This document shows, piece after piece, positions 12,594 to 22,402 of a DNA stretch of 64,000 bases. The notes beneath the pieces were generated by a model, which was not told the origin of the DNA, ran no database searches, and was given only the letters and a program-made list of their open reading frames with translations. Source of the stretch: Isoetes taiwanensis (lineage: Eukaryota > Streptophyta > Lycopodiopsida > Isoetales > Isoetaceae). The translations under genes and the position numbers were made by a program. Position 1 is the first letter of the stretch; every line of letters starts with the position of its first letter. Where the stretch lies: NCBI GenBank assembly GCA_021234155.1, contig JAJEKV010000166.1:124001-188000 (forward strand), written 5' to 3'.

Positions 12594-13788
12594 GCTAGAA
12601 CCAAACAGACTGCTCGAATTCCTCGAGGAGACGGAACGGCCAGCGCCCAGCTCCAGCAGATGCTTTGGGAACGTCTTCTTGCGAGAGAAGACCAGCCCTC
12701 CTCAAGTGAGGGAACAGTTTCAGATGAGCACAACGGGGAGGGATCCCAGCAGGGAGCACAAGATAACGGCCCGACATCATCGACTGTGAGATAGACCGGC
12801 CGGGTAGACCAAGAGGACGTGCACTTTTGAGGCCTCGTGCTTAAGAGCTCGAGGAAATAGAGAGGGCGGCAGCGGCTAAAATGCGAGAGAGTACTCGAGC
12901 AGATAGAGAAGGAGAAGCAAGATAAGGCCGAGCGAGAGCAGGAGGCAAAGGCGGACGAAGAACAGAGGGAGCCGACCTCCGAGCCGACCCTGGAGGAAGA
13001 ACTCGCGGCCTGGATTCGAAAGCACGAGGCGAAGGAGCGGCGCCGAGAGAAGAAGAAGGCCGACAAGAAGAGAAAGAGGGAGGAAAAGGAGGCCAAGGAG
13101 GCCGAAGAGAAGAAGAAGCTCAAGGGCAAGAACGTGGAGCAGCCCAAAAGAAGAATTAAGAAGACTCCGAGGACGAAGATCGTCATCGAAGAGCGCCCAG
13201 CCGACAAACCAGCCTCGTCGGACGACTCGGATGATGAAGACTTCAATCCTAACCTTGAAGGTGGGAGTTCCTCCAAACCCCTGTGAAGCGGGGAGCCGAG
13301 CAGCGAGAGGCAGTGCAGATACCCCCGCCATACCCGACTTGGGATAGGAAGTGCCGCGACCTGCCCGGGAATCTTACGTGATAGACCCTATTAGGGTCTA
13401 CCAGAAGAAGCTAAGGGAGCACAAAGAGTTCATGAAGAAGTGGGAGGCTTACAACTCCTACTATCAGGAGAACAAGGTAACTTTTGTAGAAGGTGGAATG
13501 ACCATCCAAGAAGCGGGCGCTCAAGCCAGCCGAGAAGAAGGCGGTTCCTCCAAAGAAGCCGACAAAAAGGAAAGCCAACTCCGGCCGTAAACGAGCACTA
13601 CGGGGAGATTAGGCATTTTCGGTATGCCAGCCTTGGCTTCCTTATTCCCACCGATTCGCCCGTTGGTGAGAGAAGTTATAATGAGAGTACAGCTCGACAT
13701 GAGGGTAATGGATGAGATCTTTGCTGGCATTACGGGGAAGCAACCGAAAAAGGTCGGCACAAAGACTTTGAAGATTCGACGATTTTGA
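12594..13788 (+). pseudogene. Gypsy leader ORF-A: H3-tail-like N-terminus, AT-hook-like motif, charged coiled coil
   Basis: Reading across several frameshifts, the product starts ARTKQTARIPRGDGTASAQL (12594 on). The codon before the first Ala is ATA, one transition away from ATG, so an ancestral Met-Ala start is likely. A shifted frame then gives RPGRPRGRA (12797-12823), an AT-hook-like core. Next come Glu/Lys/Arg-rich coiled-coil segments (EKEKQDKAEREQEAK, EKKKADKKRKREEKEAKEA), an acidic patch (SSDDSDDEDF), a basic NLS-like KPTKRKANSGRKR, and a C-terminus ending GTKTLKIRRF before TGA. No catalytic domain is seen. A nuclear, chromatin-binding role is inference from composition and motifs. An antisense 257-residue Ser/Leu-rich ORF here is a shadow. 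Confidence 0.6.
12797..12823 (+). other. AT-hook-like motif RPGRPRGRA in ORF-A
   Basis: CGG CCG GGT AGA CCA AGA GGA CGT GCA encodes RPGRPRGRA, the GRP core flanked by basic residues that is typical of minor-groove-binding AT-hooks. It is in a different frame from the preceding ARTKQTAR segment, so it belongs to the same protein only if a frameshift in this copy is undone. Confidence 0.45.
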
Positions 13789-14013
13789 CCTTTGTACATG
13801 CTAAGAGGGTAACCTTAATGAAGAAAGACATGCAACTTGCCAGCTACATTAAGGGAGAACCCCAGTAAATTTTGTAAATGATAAAATTTTGTTTCATACA
13901 AAGTGTTTTGTTGTAAGTTATAAGTGCATTATTGGTGTTAATTAAGTCGAATTAGGAAGAACTGCCCTTTGTTTTAGTAAATTTGGACATTTCTAGGCCA
14001 AACAGTGCCCAAT

Positions 14014-14080
14014 GTCTCACGGTATGCGCCCAGACCAAAAACCAAATTTTGGTTTTGCTTCCTGGCGCACACCGTGAGAC
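14014..14080 (+). repeat. Gypsy hairpin 3, between ORF-A and ORF-B
   Basis: GTCTCACGGTATGCGC...GCGCACACCGTGAGAC with inner AAAACCAAA / TTTTGGTTTT. It has the same structure as the two leader hairpins but sits 230 bp after the ORF-A stop and 210 bp before the ORF-B start. Confidence 0.85.
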
Positions 14081-14287
14081 CTTCTAGCAATTTCTCCAAC
14101 ATGCCATATCCAATTGACCTCTAGTTTGTTGCAATAGGTTCATTAGATAGTCCTAGTCATGCTTAAACCCTCAAATTAGCCTTCCAATCCCCATTTGAAC
14201 CTCAAGATAGGTCAGATTTGCCCAACCTCAAGAGTTTTCTAAGTCACCCAAAAATTAGGGTTTTTCCCTTGTCTATAAATAGGCGAT

Positions 14288-16065
14288 ATGCCCAACATCG
14301 CCAAGTATCTAACCAACAAGGCTCAGAGATTGCCAGACTACATGGTCTTGACCGTAGACAGGACCAAGTATTTCTCCTACACTTCCGCCCTAGCAATCTT
14401 TCTTTCCCACCGCGCCCAGAATCCCATTGGGGAAATCTCTATTCCTCCGATGGATGTGGACCCCTTAGCCTCCTCAGCAGAAGGTCAGCTCCTTTTGCAG
14501 TACCAACAGGAGCAAGAAGGAAGAGCCAAAGACGAGGAATCGGATGACGAGGACTCCCAGGGGATTCACCTCTACTATAGGTATATATGCCATGTGCGTT
14601 CCTTAGATTGCCAAAAAACCCATTGTATACGACAGTTCCATATGAAAAACCCTTTGTATACGACTACATTATTTGTAAAAGAATGCAGCCCATATCATAT
14701 AATTACTTGCCCAAAACACTTTTACTTGACAACCCCTTCCATACATATACATACATATACGATATCTCTATTATTTTACATATATATATAATATATATTA
14801 TCATAGTCATAACATATTATCACATAATCCCCAACAGTATAGAAGCTCACCAAAAATGATGGACCCTTACAGTATGAATACGAATCGAACACTGGCGCCA
14901 CCACACTCCCTTTGGTATCTGTACGACATTCAAACTATAAAAAGCTTATATTTTTCTTACGTATACGGTACCAGAAAGGCAATAAAAAAACCCATTTGGT
15001 GCACTCACATGTTTCATACCCCATAATCTAGGTGAACCCCCCGGGCGAGGACTACGTCAAACTCGATCCAGAAGAAGAGCGGCAGCTGAAGCGAGGAGTT
15101 AGGAGTTTTGAGCGGGGAACGGACCCTCGGGGATCGTCCCCTCCCTCCCGCTCGGGCTAGGTATCACAAGCCTAGCCCCCATCATCATCGACGGCTGAAG
15201 AGTACCGCTCCTCGGTGACATCCGGAACCTCCCTTGAATCACGAGGCAGGGAGTACCACTCGACGCAGTTCTTTTGCATCTTACTGCGGCAACAACCCGG
15301 ACCCTAGATGATTTCATCGTCAGGGAGCTTTTCGACTACCGATTCGGGTAAAGAGAAGCGACACCTAACGGGGAGTCGACTTTGGACATCCAAGCCTACG
15401 GCAACATCCCAAATAATTGGAAGTTCGGGAAGGTAGAGCGAAAAGAAGAGTTCTCGCCATCAAAGGAGCAGTTGGGATCCGTGGCAAGACCGCGAATATT
15501 TTGATGTCGAGCTCTTGACACTGACCTGAAGAGAAAGGCTAGATCGACCTCGGGCACCGAATCTTTGGCCGGGGACAGTGAGAGAATTCGAGGAGGTTGG
15601 CGTCGGCAAATATGCCGGAAGACATAGAAATTTGGTGGTAGGGGCAGCGAAGATCTTCCAGCGGCGGGGACGGTCATTGACGTATTACCTACCTCTGCTA
15701 ATGGACGGGAGGATAGCGGTCATACACCGCAAGTTCAGCCCAAGGGGCGAGGAAGGAGTGTTCATGCTCATCGCACTCTCCGGCTTTGGTAGGCATGCTC
15801 GACTACTCACAACAGTCGACCATGTCATCCTAGTCAAGAGAACGATGGCACTTGACATCTTCGACTTCGCCATTCCCTATTGACAGCAAGGAAGACTAGC
15901 AGTGACCGCGGCCTACACGTCCGACCGCAGGGTAGAAGACTTGGTACAAGCCTTGCAGGGCGGGACATCAACCAACATCCTCAGGAACTTGGAACGCTCC
16001 ATAGGAACGGCCCAAGTTAAGAAGTTTTTGCAGGATAACCCATCCTACCGGCGATTCCAAGAATA
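14288..16065 (+). pseudogene. Gypsy leader ORF-B, unknown protein, interrupted by an intron-like spacer
   Basis: Starts MPNIAKYLTNKAQRLPDY at 14288 and runs to an acidic segment (DEESDDEDSQGIHLYY) at 14578. It resumes after an AT-rich spacer with NPPGEDYVKLDPEEERQLKRG (15034 on). It continues through shifted frames, the clearest at 15578-15880 (KYAGRHRNLVVGAAKIFQRR, TTVDHVILVKRTMALDIFDF) and up to TAQVKKFLQDNPSYRRFQE near 16060. I recognise no domain. GC-rich codons and charged composition resemble ORF-A and gag, so it was probably part of the mobile element rather than a host gene hit by it. The exact C-terminus is uncertain. Confidence 0.45.
14580..15031 (+). other. AT-rich intron-like spacer inside ORF-B
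   Basis: The sequence changes from GC-rich coding to AT-rich non-coding at TATAG|GTATATATG and back at AATCTAG|GTGAACC, matching plant donor and acceptor consensus. In this copy the junction would not keep the frame (AGG TGA), so it is either a decayed intron or an insertion. Confidence 0.4.
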
Positions 16066-16235
16066 GTTAGACTCTTGATCCCGGAGGCATTGTATTTAAG
16101 ATATTATACATATATAAATATGATTTCTTTTGCACTGTAAATGTTTTGTTGATATATCTTGTTCCACAACTATACCAACAAACACATATAATGCAATAGA
16201 GCAAATAAAGATAACCATAAGGCCATGATCTACTT
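16066..16235 (+). other. AT-rich spacer between ORF-B and gag ending in an acceptor-like site
   Basis: About 170 bp of AT-rich, non-coding sequence ending TTGTGTATGCAG at 16243, exactly where the gag-type frame (AARGPGTAEQEWRARRDEQ) becomes open. It could be the 3' part of an intron used to express gag from a spliced RNA, or simply an intergenic spacer. Confidence 0.35.
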
Positions 16236-17190
16236 GTGTATGCAGCTAGAGGTCCAGGCACAGCTGAACAAGAATGGCGAGCCCGTAGGGATGAACAGAC
16301 TCCGCCTAGGCTGCACCCAGCAAGAAGCTTATACGAGGAATTCGGCCCCATGACCCCTAAAGAAGAGATATCGCAGATGAGAACAGACCTCGACCAGATA
16401 AAGGCCTTCTTGGCAACACAAGCAGGAGTTAGTCCAGATGGCAACGCCCAGTTGCCGCAAGCACCAGCTCGAAAGGCGGGGAAGGATAAGAGGAAGAGCA
16501 AGAGAAGGAGGCCCCCCAGCACGGAATCCTCCGACTCAAGCTCGGATTCAGACTCTGATTCCGAGGAAGAGGCAGAACAGGTGCAGGACCGTAGGGCCCA
16601 AAGACACAAGGGTCTCGGACTATCAAAAGAAGTTAGACTCAGCGCTGGGTAATGTATGGAAGGCCAGAAAGCTTGAGCAGTTCTCAGGCGACAGCAGATC
16701 AGGCATGGAAGCGGAGGCTTGGCTAGATGAGATGAGTGAGTATGGCAATGCTTATAGCATGAAGGACAAGGACAAAGGCAGGGTGGCAACAGCCAACCTC
16801 AAGGGAGCATCTCGCATTTGGTGGAAAGGCTATGCCAAGGCCCATGGGTTGAACAGGGACAGTTGTAGGTTCAAGAAGTTTGCTAAGGCTTTCAAGCGCC
16901 ATTATGTGCCCCGGGAACATAAGTGTCACATGATGCAGCAATTTCACCGATTGCAGCAGGGCAACAGAACAGTACAGAAGTACACAGAAGAGTTTATGAG
17001 ACTCAGGTTGTATGTGCCAAAGTTGAGCAAACGCCACGCAGTAGAAGGGTACATTGAGGGATTGAATGAGGAGATAAGGAAGTTGGTAAGGGCAACCAAC
17101 CCTCAACAAGATCGTGAGGCGAATCCAAGGCGAGAAGCTTGCAAGGGGCGGGGCCTCGAATGGGTAAAACAACAAAGACTATCAGGATAA
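16236..17190 (+). pseudogene. Gypsy gag (Retrotrans_gag capsid domain), frameshifted
   Basis: The N-terminal frame (from 16236) carries a charged segment with a Ser/Asp/Glu-rich patch (SSDSSSDSDSDSEEEAE). Near 16,610 the frame shifts to SALGNVWKARKLEQFSGDSR, which opens a typical gag capsid region: AEAWLDEM, RIWWKGYAKAHG, FKKFAKAFKRHYVPREHK, MQQFHRLQQGNRTVQKYTEEF and a conserved YIEGLNEEIR. No zinc knuckle is readable downstream. It makes the particle shell in active relatives; here it is disabled. The 240-residue ORF on the opposite strand is a shadow. Confidence 0.85.
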
Positions 17191-17599
17191 GGGCAAGGCA
17201 ACGGGAAGCTATAGCCCTAGAGCAACTAGCCCAGGTCTAGCGAAGGCTCCATATAGCAGCAACTATGGGAAGTAGCAAGAGAAGAAGCAGGTGTCCTTCA
17301 AGGACAAGCAAGAGGGGTCAAACTACTCCAAAGCAGTGCGGTCCTTTTTGCAAGCAATGCCCAAGGAGAAGAGGCAGGAGTGCATAGAGAAGCTTTGGCT
17401 TTGCTTCAAAGTGCTTCGGCCGGCCACGTAACAATAAATGCGCCCTCGGCGTCATGAGTGCGGCATTAGCGGAGTTGGGTGAATGGGACACTCCATCGCG
17501 GCGGACGGCGAGCGACGCTGCGACTTCATCAGGGGTGAGTATCACATTTTGCTGCCATAGATACGAGAACAAGCGTAAAAAATCAAGTCGAGGGTAATC

Positions 17600-17900
17600 T
17601 CCACAATAGGGAAGGCCAAGGCCAAGTCATTCATAATCTTGATAGACTCGAGAAGTAGCCACAACTTTGCATCCCCAAGAATGGTTGAGATGTTGAAGCT
17701 GAAACCGTTGAAGTCAAAGCCGAGACCCATGGTGTTAGCAAACGGGGGAGTAAGGCACATGGCAGGCAAAAGGATAAACTTCGACATTGATTTGCCGAGA
17801 ATCAACATCGGATGGGGCGAAATAATGAATATTGGAAAGTATGATTTAATCATTGGAATGGAGTATCTTGGTCCCAGCGAGAGCCCTCATTGATTGTGGA
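17600..17900 (+). pseudogene. Gypsy aspartic protease (retropepsin-like)
   Basis: LIDSRSSHNFASPRMVEML stands where active elements have a D-S/T-G-A/S-S-H-N-F active site; the glycine of the triad is Arg here, an inactivating change. A downstream YDLIIGMEYL flap-like/IIGMDWL-type segment supports the call. The frame is interrupted before RT. Confidence 0.8.
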
Positions 17901-18985
17901 AAGCGGAAGGTGACCCTCACGCGACCAACGAAAAAGATCATAGAGATCCGCGGTAAAGAAGTTGTCCCCATCATGCGGTGTATGTCTAGTAAGCGGCTGC
18001 TCAAGTGCATAAAGAGCGAGCAGGTAGCATACATCTTCAAGCTTCAGCTCGAAGAGCCCGAGTCAGAAGAAAGCAAGGAAGATAAGGTGCTCAGCAAGTT
18101 GCCCAAGCAAATAGCTAAGTTGATCACAGAGTTCCACGATCTCTTTCCAGATGAGATCAAGCAGCTTCCACCTTACAGGGGAGTCGAGTGTGAGATAGCA
18201 CTCGAACCAGGTACGAAGCCGACGAGCAAGGCCCCATACAGAATGACGACGCAAGAGCTGACAGAGTTGAAGAAGCAATTGTAGGAGCTACTTGACCTAG
18301 GGTTCATTAGACCTAGCGTCTCACCATTTGGAGCACCCATTCTTTTTGTGAAGAAGAAGGATGGCAGCTTGAGGATGTGCATAGATTACAGGCAGTTGAA
18401 TAAGCACACCATCAAGAATAAGTATGCGCTCCCCAGATCGGATGACTTGATGGATCAGCTCCAAGGGGCAAAAGTCTTCTCCAAAATAGACCTGAGGTTG
18501 GGGTACCATCAAATCAGGATCAAGGAAGAAGACGTCCACAAAACGACTTTCAGGACTAGGTATGGGCATTACGAGTTCACAGTAATGCCATTTGGTTTAT
18601 CAAATGCCCCAGCAACGTTCATGAGGCTCATGAATGACATCTTCAGGGAGTTCTTGGATACGTTTGTGATAGTATTCTTTGACGATATTCTGGTGTATAG
18701 CAGATCCCTGGAAGAACACGTACAACACCTAAGGAGAGTGCTCGAGAAACTAAGGAGGCACCAGTTATACGCCAAGTTGTCGAAGTGCCACTTCACTACA
18801 GAGAGGGTGGATTACCTGGGTCATGTGATTTCAGCAGAAGGAATTTCGACGGATCCTGCCAAGATTGAAGCAGTCATACAGTGGCCGGCACCAAAGAATG
18901 TCCATGAGGTCAGAAGCTTTCTTGGCCTAGCAGGTACACAGAAGTTTGTGAAGAACTTTGCAAAGATAGCGCCCCGCTTAACGAT
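17900..18985 (+). pseudogene. Gypsy reverse transcriptase
   Basis: Successive RT blocks are readable: [78 protein letters not shown]-like [29 protein letters not shown], the catalytic FFDDILVYS (in place of YxDD) and [22 protein letters not shown] at 18282 lies between LKKQL and [10 protein letters not shown]. Translated mainly from 17,853-18,989 with one frame change near 18,290. Confidence 0.92.
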
Positions 18986-19087
18986 TTGACGAGGGAAAAA
19001 AAGTGAAGGATAGGGCGGATCATTGGCACAAGAAAGCCCAAGCAGGTTTTGAATTGTTGAAGGAAGCTTTGACAACCACCCCCCGTC

Positions 19088-19490
19088 TTGACCCTGCCAG
19101 ACCCAGAGAAGGACAAGCTTGTGGCGACAGACGCAAGTAAGATATCCACAGGTGCAGTGCTCATGCAGGAAGAGCGGGTAGTAGCTTACGATTCTAGGAA
19201 GATGAACGATGTCGAAACGCGCTACCCAACGCACGATCAAGAGTTGCTTGCAGTTGTCAGGGCGCTAAGAATTTGGAGGCACTACCTGTTGGGGAGGAAG
19301 TTCCAATTGGACACGGATCATCAGAGTCTCCAATATGTGCTCACGCAACTACATCTCAACCTGAGGCAGCGAAGGTGGATGGAGTTCCTCGAAGAATATG
19401 ACTTTGATATAGTTTATAAGCGGGGGAAGCTCAATGTGGTAGCAGATGCACTTTCAAGGCATCCTTTGATAACAAGAGTTCACTGCAATG
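19088..19490 (+). pseudogene. Gypsy RNase H domain
   Basis: KLVATDASKISTGAVLMQEE contains the first catalytic Asp. RYPTHDQELLAVVRALRIWR has the second acidic residue (E). LDTDHQSLQYVLTQ and NVVADALSRHPL complete the domain. It is separated from RT by a short frameshifted link (18,985-19,090). Confidence 0.92.
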
Positions 19491-19679
19491 CAATTTCGAC
19501 GCTCACCAGGGACTTCGGAAAGAAGATCGAAGAAACCTTGCCGACAGATGCAGACTTCAAGGAAGTATGGGTGAGCTTGTGCAAGGAGGCAAGAACAGAT
19601 AAGGAGAGGGAAACCTTCAAGAATTTTAAGAAGGAAGGTAACCTTTTGTACCATAAGAACAAGTTGTGTGTGCCTGAAT

Positions 19680-19917
19680 CATCAGGGGTGAGGAAGTTGA
19701 TTCTCCACGACACCCACAACAGTCCAATAGCTAGCCACGCAGGATTTATGAAGATATATTTCAAAGTGCGCAGCAGCTATTATTGGCCAGGAATGAAGAA
19801 GCAGGTAGTTCGATACATCAAAGAGTGTCAGCTGTGTCAGCAGACGAAGGCAGAGCAACTTCAAATTCCAGGAGCATTGGAACCTTTAGCGGTGCCGAAC
19901 GCTAAGTGGGAGGTCTG
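19680..19917 (+). pseudogene. Gypsy integrase N-terminal zinc-binding (H2C2) domain, truncated after it
   Basis: H-x-H-like HDTHNSPIASHAGFMK, then YYWPGMKKQVVRYIKECQLC and QQTKAEQ form the HHCC module. The protein stops at NAKWEV-TGA, just where the DDE core would begin. Everything after 19,917 is unrelated sequence, so this is a real truncation and not just a frameshift. Confidence 0.9.
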
Positions 19918-20263
19918 ACATAGTTATGGGAGGACTAGGCTAGTTAGGAATTAAGGCGTGAGTCCTTAGAATCAAGTATGTTAAGTTTTTACAGAAAAAA
20001 GTGGTCCCTTGTTTCCACGGGCTATAACTTTCTCTAGGTAACTCGGCTTGAGGCAATTTTTGCGCCAATACATCCTATGGGCATCAACATCCAGCATTAA
20101 AATGGCAATAGCAGGGCCCAAAACCCAGATGGGCGCCGCTATACTTTTCGTGCCTTAGAATTTGAAAAGAAAGCCATATAAATCCAGCGCCGCCCACGTA
20201 TATAAACGTGTATTTCCGCCCTATAAAAAAATTTATTGTATTTTTTTTCATATAAATGTTTTT

Positions 20264-20336
20264 TGCCCCTCAACCCAGGTTTGAACCCGTGGCCTCCCAA
20301 CTCAAACCTTAGTCGCTTACCACCACGCCAAGCTTC
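20264..20336 (-). mobile_element. tRNA-derived SINE head
   Basis: On the minus strand, TTGGCGTGGTGGTAAGCGA resembles a pol III A box and GGGTTCAAACC is a B box, about 35 nt apart as in a tRNA. The cloverleaf is degenerate, so this is a SINE head and not a tRNA gene. AT-rich sequence follows in the body direction. Confidence 0.55.
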
Positions 20337-20419
20337 CTTGAATGAAATAGATATATTTCACATTTTTATACATTTAATACTTGTTTTCTCTGCATAGCAA
20401 CTTTTATATGAAAGTGTAC

Positions 20420-20475
20420 TATAGGGGCTTGAACCCTTGACCTCCCACCACCTAGCCAAACCCTTTATCAACACA
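20420..20475 (-). mobile_element. Second, more degenerate tRNA-like SINE fragment
   Basis: The minus strand reads TGGTGGGAGGTCAAGGGTTC followed by AAGCCCC, a B-box-like segment with the same surrounding words as the SINE 130 bp upstream. The A box is poor. Confidence 0.4.
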
Positions 20476-22362
20476 ATAAGCCTCTTTTTAGTGCATGTAA
20501 TCTTCTCTTTTTCTACTTAAATAGTATCTCTATTTCTATAGTAACGCTTCTGTCTAGTAATCACCCTTCCCTAAACCAACACTATGGTGGCAACAACTCC
20601 GCCGGACTTGTGCAACCATGTTGAGCTAGGAATAACCTAAGGGTTATTACCATCACTTCGGAATGTTTCCCACAACCATATCGACGAACATTCACACTGA
20701 GCGATGGAAGGCAACACCTCGGAGTAAGATAGAAACTTCCAAGTTGGATTCTAATCCACTATCAACTTCGATATCCTTTAGGCGACGACAACAATGTCGA
20801 GTTATCGACATTCCTAGACCTATAGCTTTAAATAATTTTTTTCCTTTGGTAGATCTCTTGATAACAAAATTTCTTCCGGCCTTGCCATGATTCAATCTAT
20901 ACTGCATTCATATGCTTTATATTAGATCTTATTCGACGCTATATATTAAGGTTTAAGTAAAAATTTTATAGACATAACTATAATTAATGTTGTTTCTCTT
21001 TAGTGTTTAAACCAATGGTCGTGTTCCTTTTATGGACCACTTTCCCAGATCGTGATACATACTCTGTAACATATAGTGGCTGCTTGCGTTAAAACCCCCA
21101 CAACAATGTCAACACTCTACCCTAATTTATCTAGAGTACAAACTTTAGTATTATTTTGTGCCAAACTTCACTGCCTATATGGCCGTGATTATTTATCTAT
21201 GCCACACGCTTGTCAAATTGACGATGGCCTACCCTCTTTTGGAGTTGTTCTACCGTAACGGTCCAATGGCAGCCAACCATTGTTGACTAATCACCTCCTT
21301 CTAGGGTATCTAGATATGGTTGGGGCAAAGTGTTTCCAACCATTACTTTAGTGCCTAAATGTCATTAAGTTCCACAAATGAACTTACATATTCCAAGGGA
21401 TTATGTGAATATCCCAAAGGACAGTACCACTCAAAGACCTCTCAAGGGAGGCCTCTCCTATTAAAAAGGTTCTTGGTGAATTCAACTCACCATGTTGTCC
21501 TAAGAAATGAAAGTCTTCTTCCCTAAGCCATGCATCAAACCTTTAAAGAGCTTTTCAGCTCTTGCCACTTTTCAAGCCGGAAATCTATCTTTGCATAACA
21601 GGAAAGACTACCCTTCAAGTCATGCCATTCATCCAAGGATCGTGGAGGTAATAACCTTTCTATCCAGGTGACTAAACATCATTAATAAGGGTCCTTCATT
21701 CCTTCTCTTCTTCAATATGTTTTCTACGTCCATGGCCGATTTTCATTATCCTGGCCCTTATGCGCATACAACAGTATGCCATTCACCCTTTGGTTGTGAC
21801 CTTTATCCGGCAGAGTCACCAATCCATTCACTCCTTTAGGTTCATTAACCGCCTTGTGGCTTTTAAGCTGCTATTATATGCACCCCCTATGTTGTTAACC
21901 CACATCCTTGGGGGTTACGATTCAACGTTGTCGTACACCCTAGAAATGTTAGTCCTTACATTTCTCTGTCACGACGTTATGCCATTACTATGGCATCCCA
22001 AATGACTTGGCATCCTCATCTAAGCCATAGTTATGGTCTAAGTAGCAAGTGATCCTTCGTAAGAATCGTAAGTTACATGGAGTCATCAGGGTGCCTGCCT
22101 TGGGGACTAATTTAAACTCTATAGTTTAGGCGTCGGCAACACAGTTTCTAGCATAACTTTTGATCCAGGACTCCGTTTCAGGTAAGACTTGTTGCTTTGG
22201 AAAGCTCTCTTCAGGATCTTTTCGATGGTGTATGGTATGCCCATGTTTGGTTACATTTTGTATGTCAAAACAGTCCTGTTCCGGCCGGCTTTGGTAGGGT
22301 TTGCAGTATTGGATATTGTGTTACAGATCTTTTAGATTAAGGCTTCTGCTTTGATTTCACTT

Positions 22363-22373
22363 TTATATATAGC
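22363..22373 (+). promoter_or_regulatory. TATA-like box upstream of the LINE ORF1
   Basis: TTTTATATATAG lies about 35 bp before the ATG at 22403. It is a weak candidate only; LINE promoters are usually internal and TATA-less. Confidence 0.25.
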
Positions 22374-22402
22374 CGCTTTGGTTTCATTTAGAGAGCTTCA
22401 CC

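Larger units (their letters stand above)
10351..19917 (+). mobile_element. Decayed Ty3/gypsy LTR retrotransposon, 3'-truncated, with extra leader ORFs
   Basis: Order: 5' LTR (10351-11895), primer-binding site (11899), leader with hairpins, ORF-A (12594-13788), hairpin, ORF-B (14288-16065), gag (16236-17190), protease, reverse transcriptase, RNase H and integrase zinc finger up to 19917. The protease-RT-RNase H-integrase order identifies Ty3/gypsy. The sequence stops just after the integrase zinc finger (PNAKWEV, then stop), so the integrase core, polypurine tract and 3' LTR are missing. Many frameshifts and stops show an old, inactive copy. The 4.3 kb between PBS and gag is unusually long and carries two reading frames absent from ordinary gypsy elements. 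Confidence 0.9.
19918..22360. other. Non-coding region with two SINE-like heads
   Basis: No convincing gene. It holds AT-rich sequence, two tRNA-like segments (20,264-20,336 and 20,420-20,475) and degenerate sequence that I cannot assign. Confidence 0.5.

Noticed and set aside
12503-13276. 257-residue minus-strand ORF, Ser/Leu-rich
   Set aside because: It is the mirror of the Glu/Lys/Arg-rich plus-strand ORF-A; low-complexity composition with no domain.
16067-16789. 240-residue minus-strand ORF
   Set aside because: Antisense of the gag region; Ser/Leu/Pro composition typical of a shadow frame.
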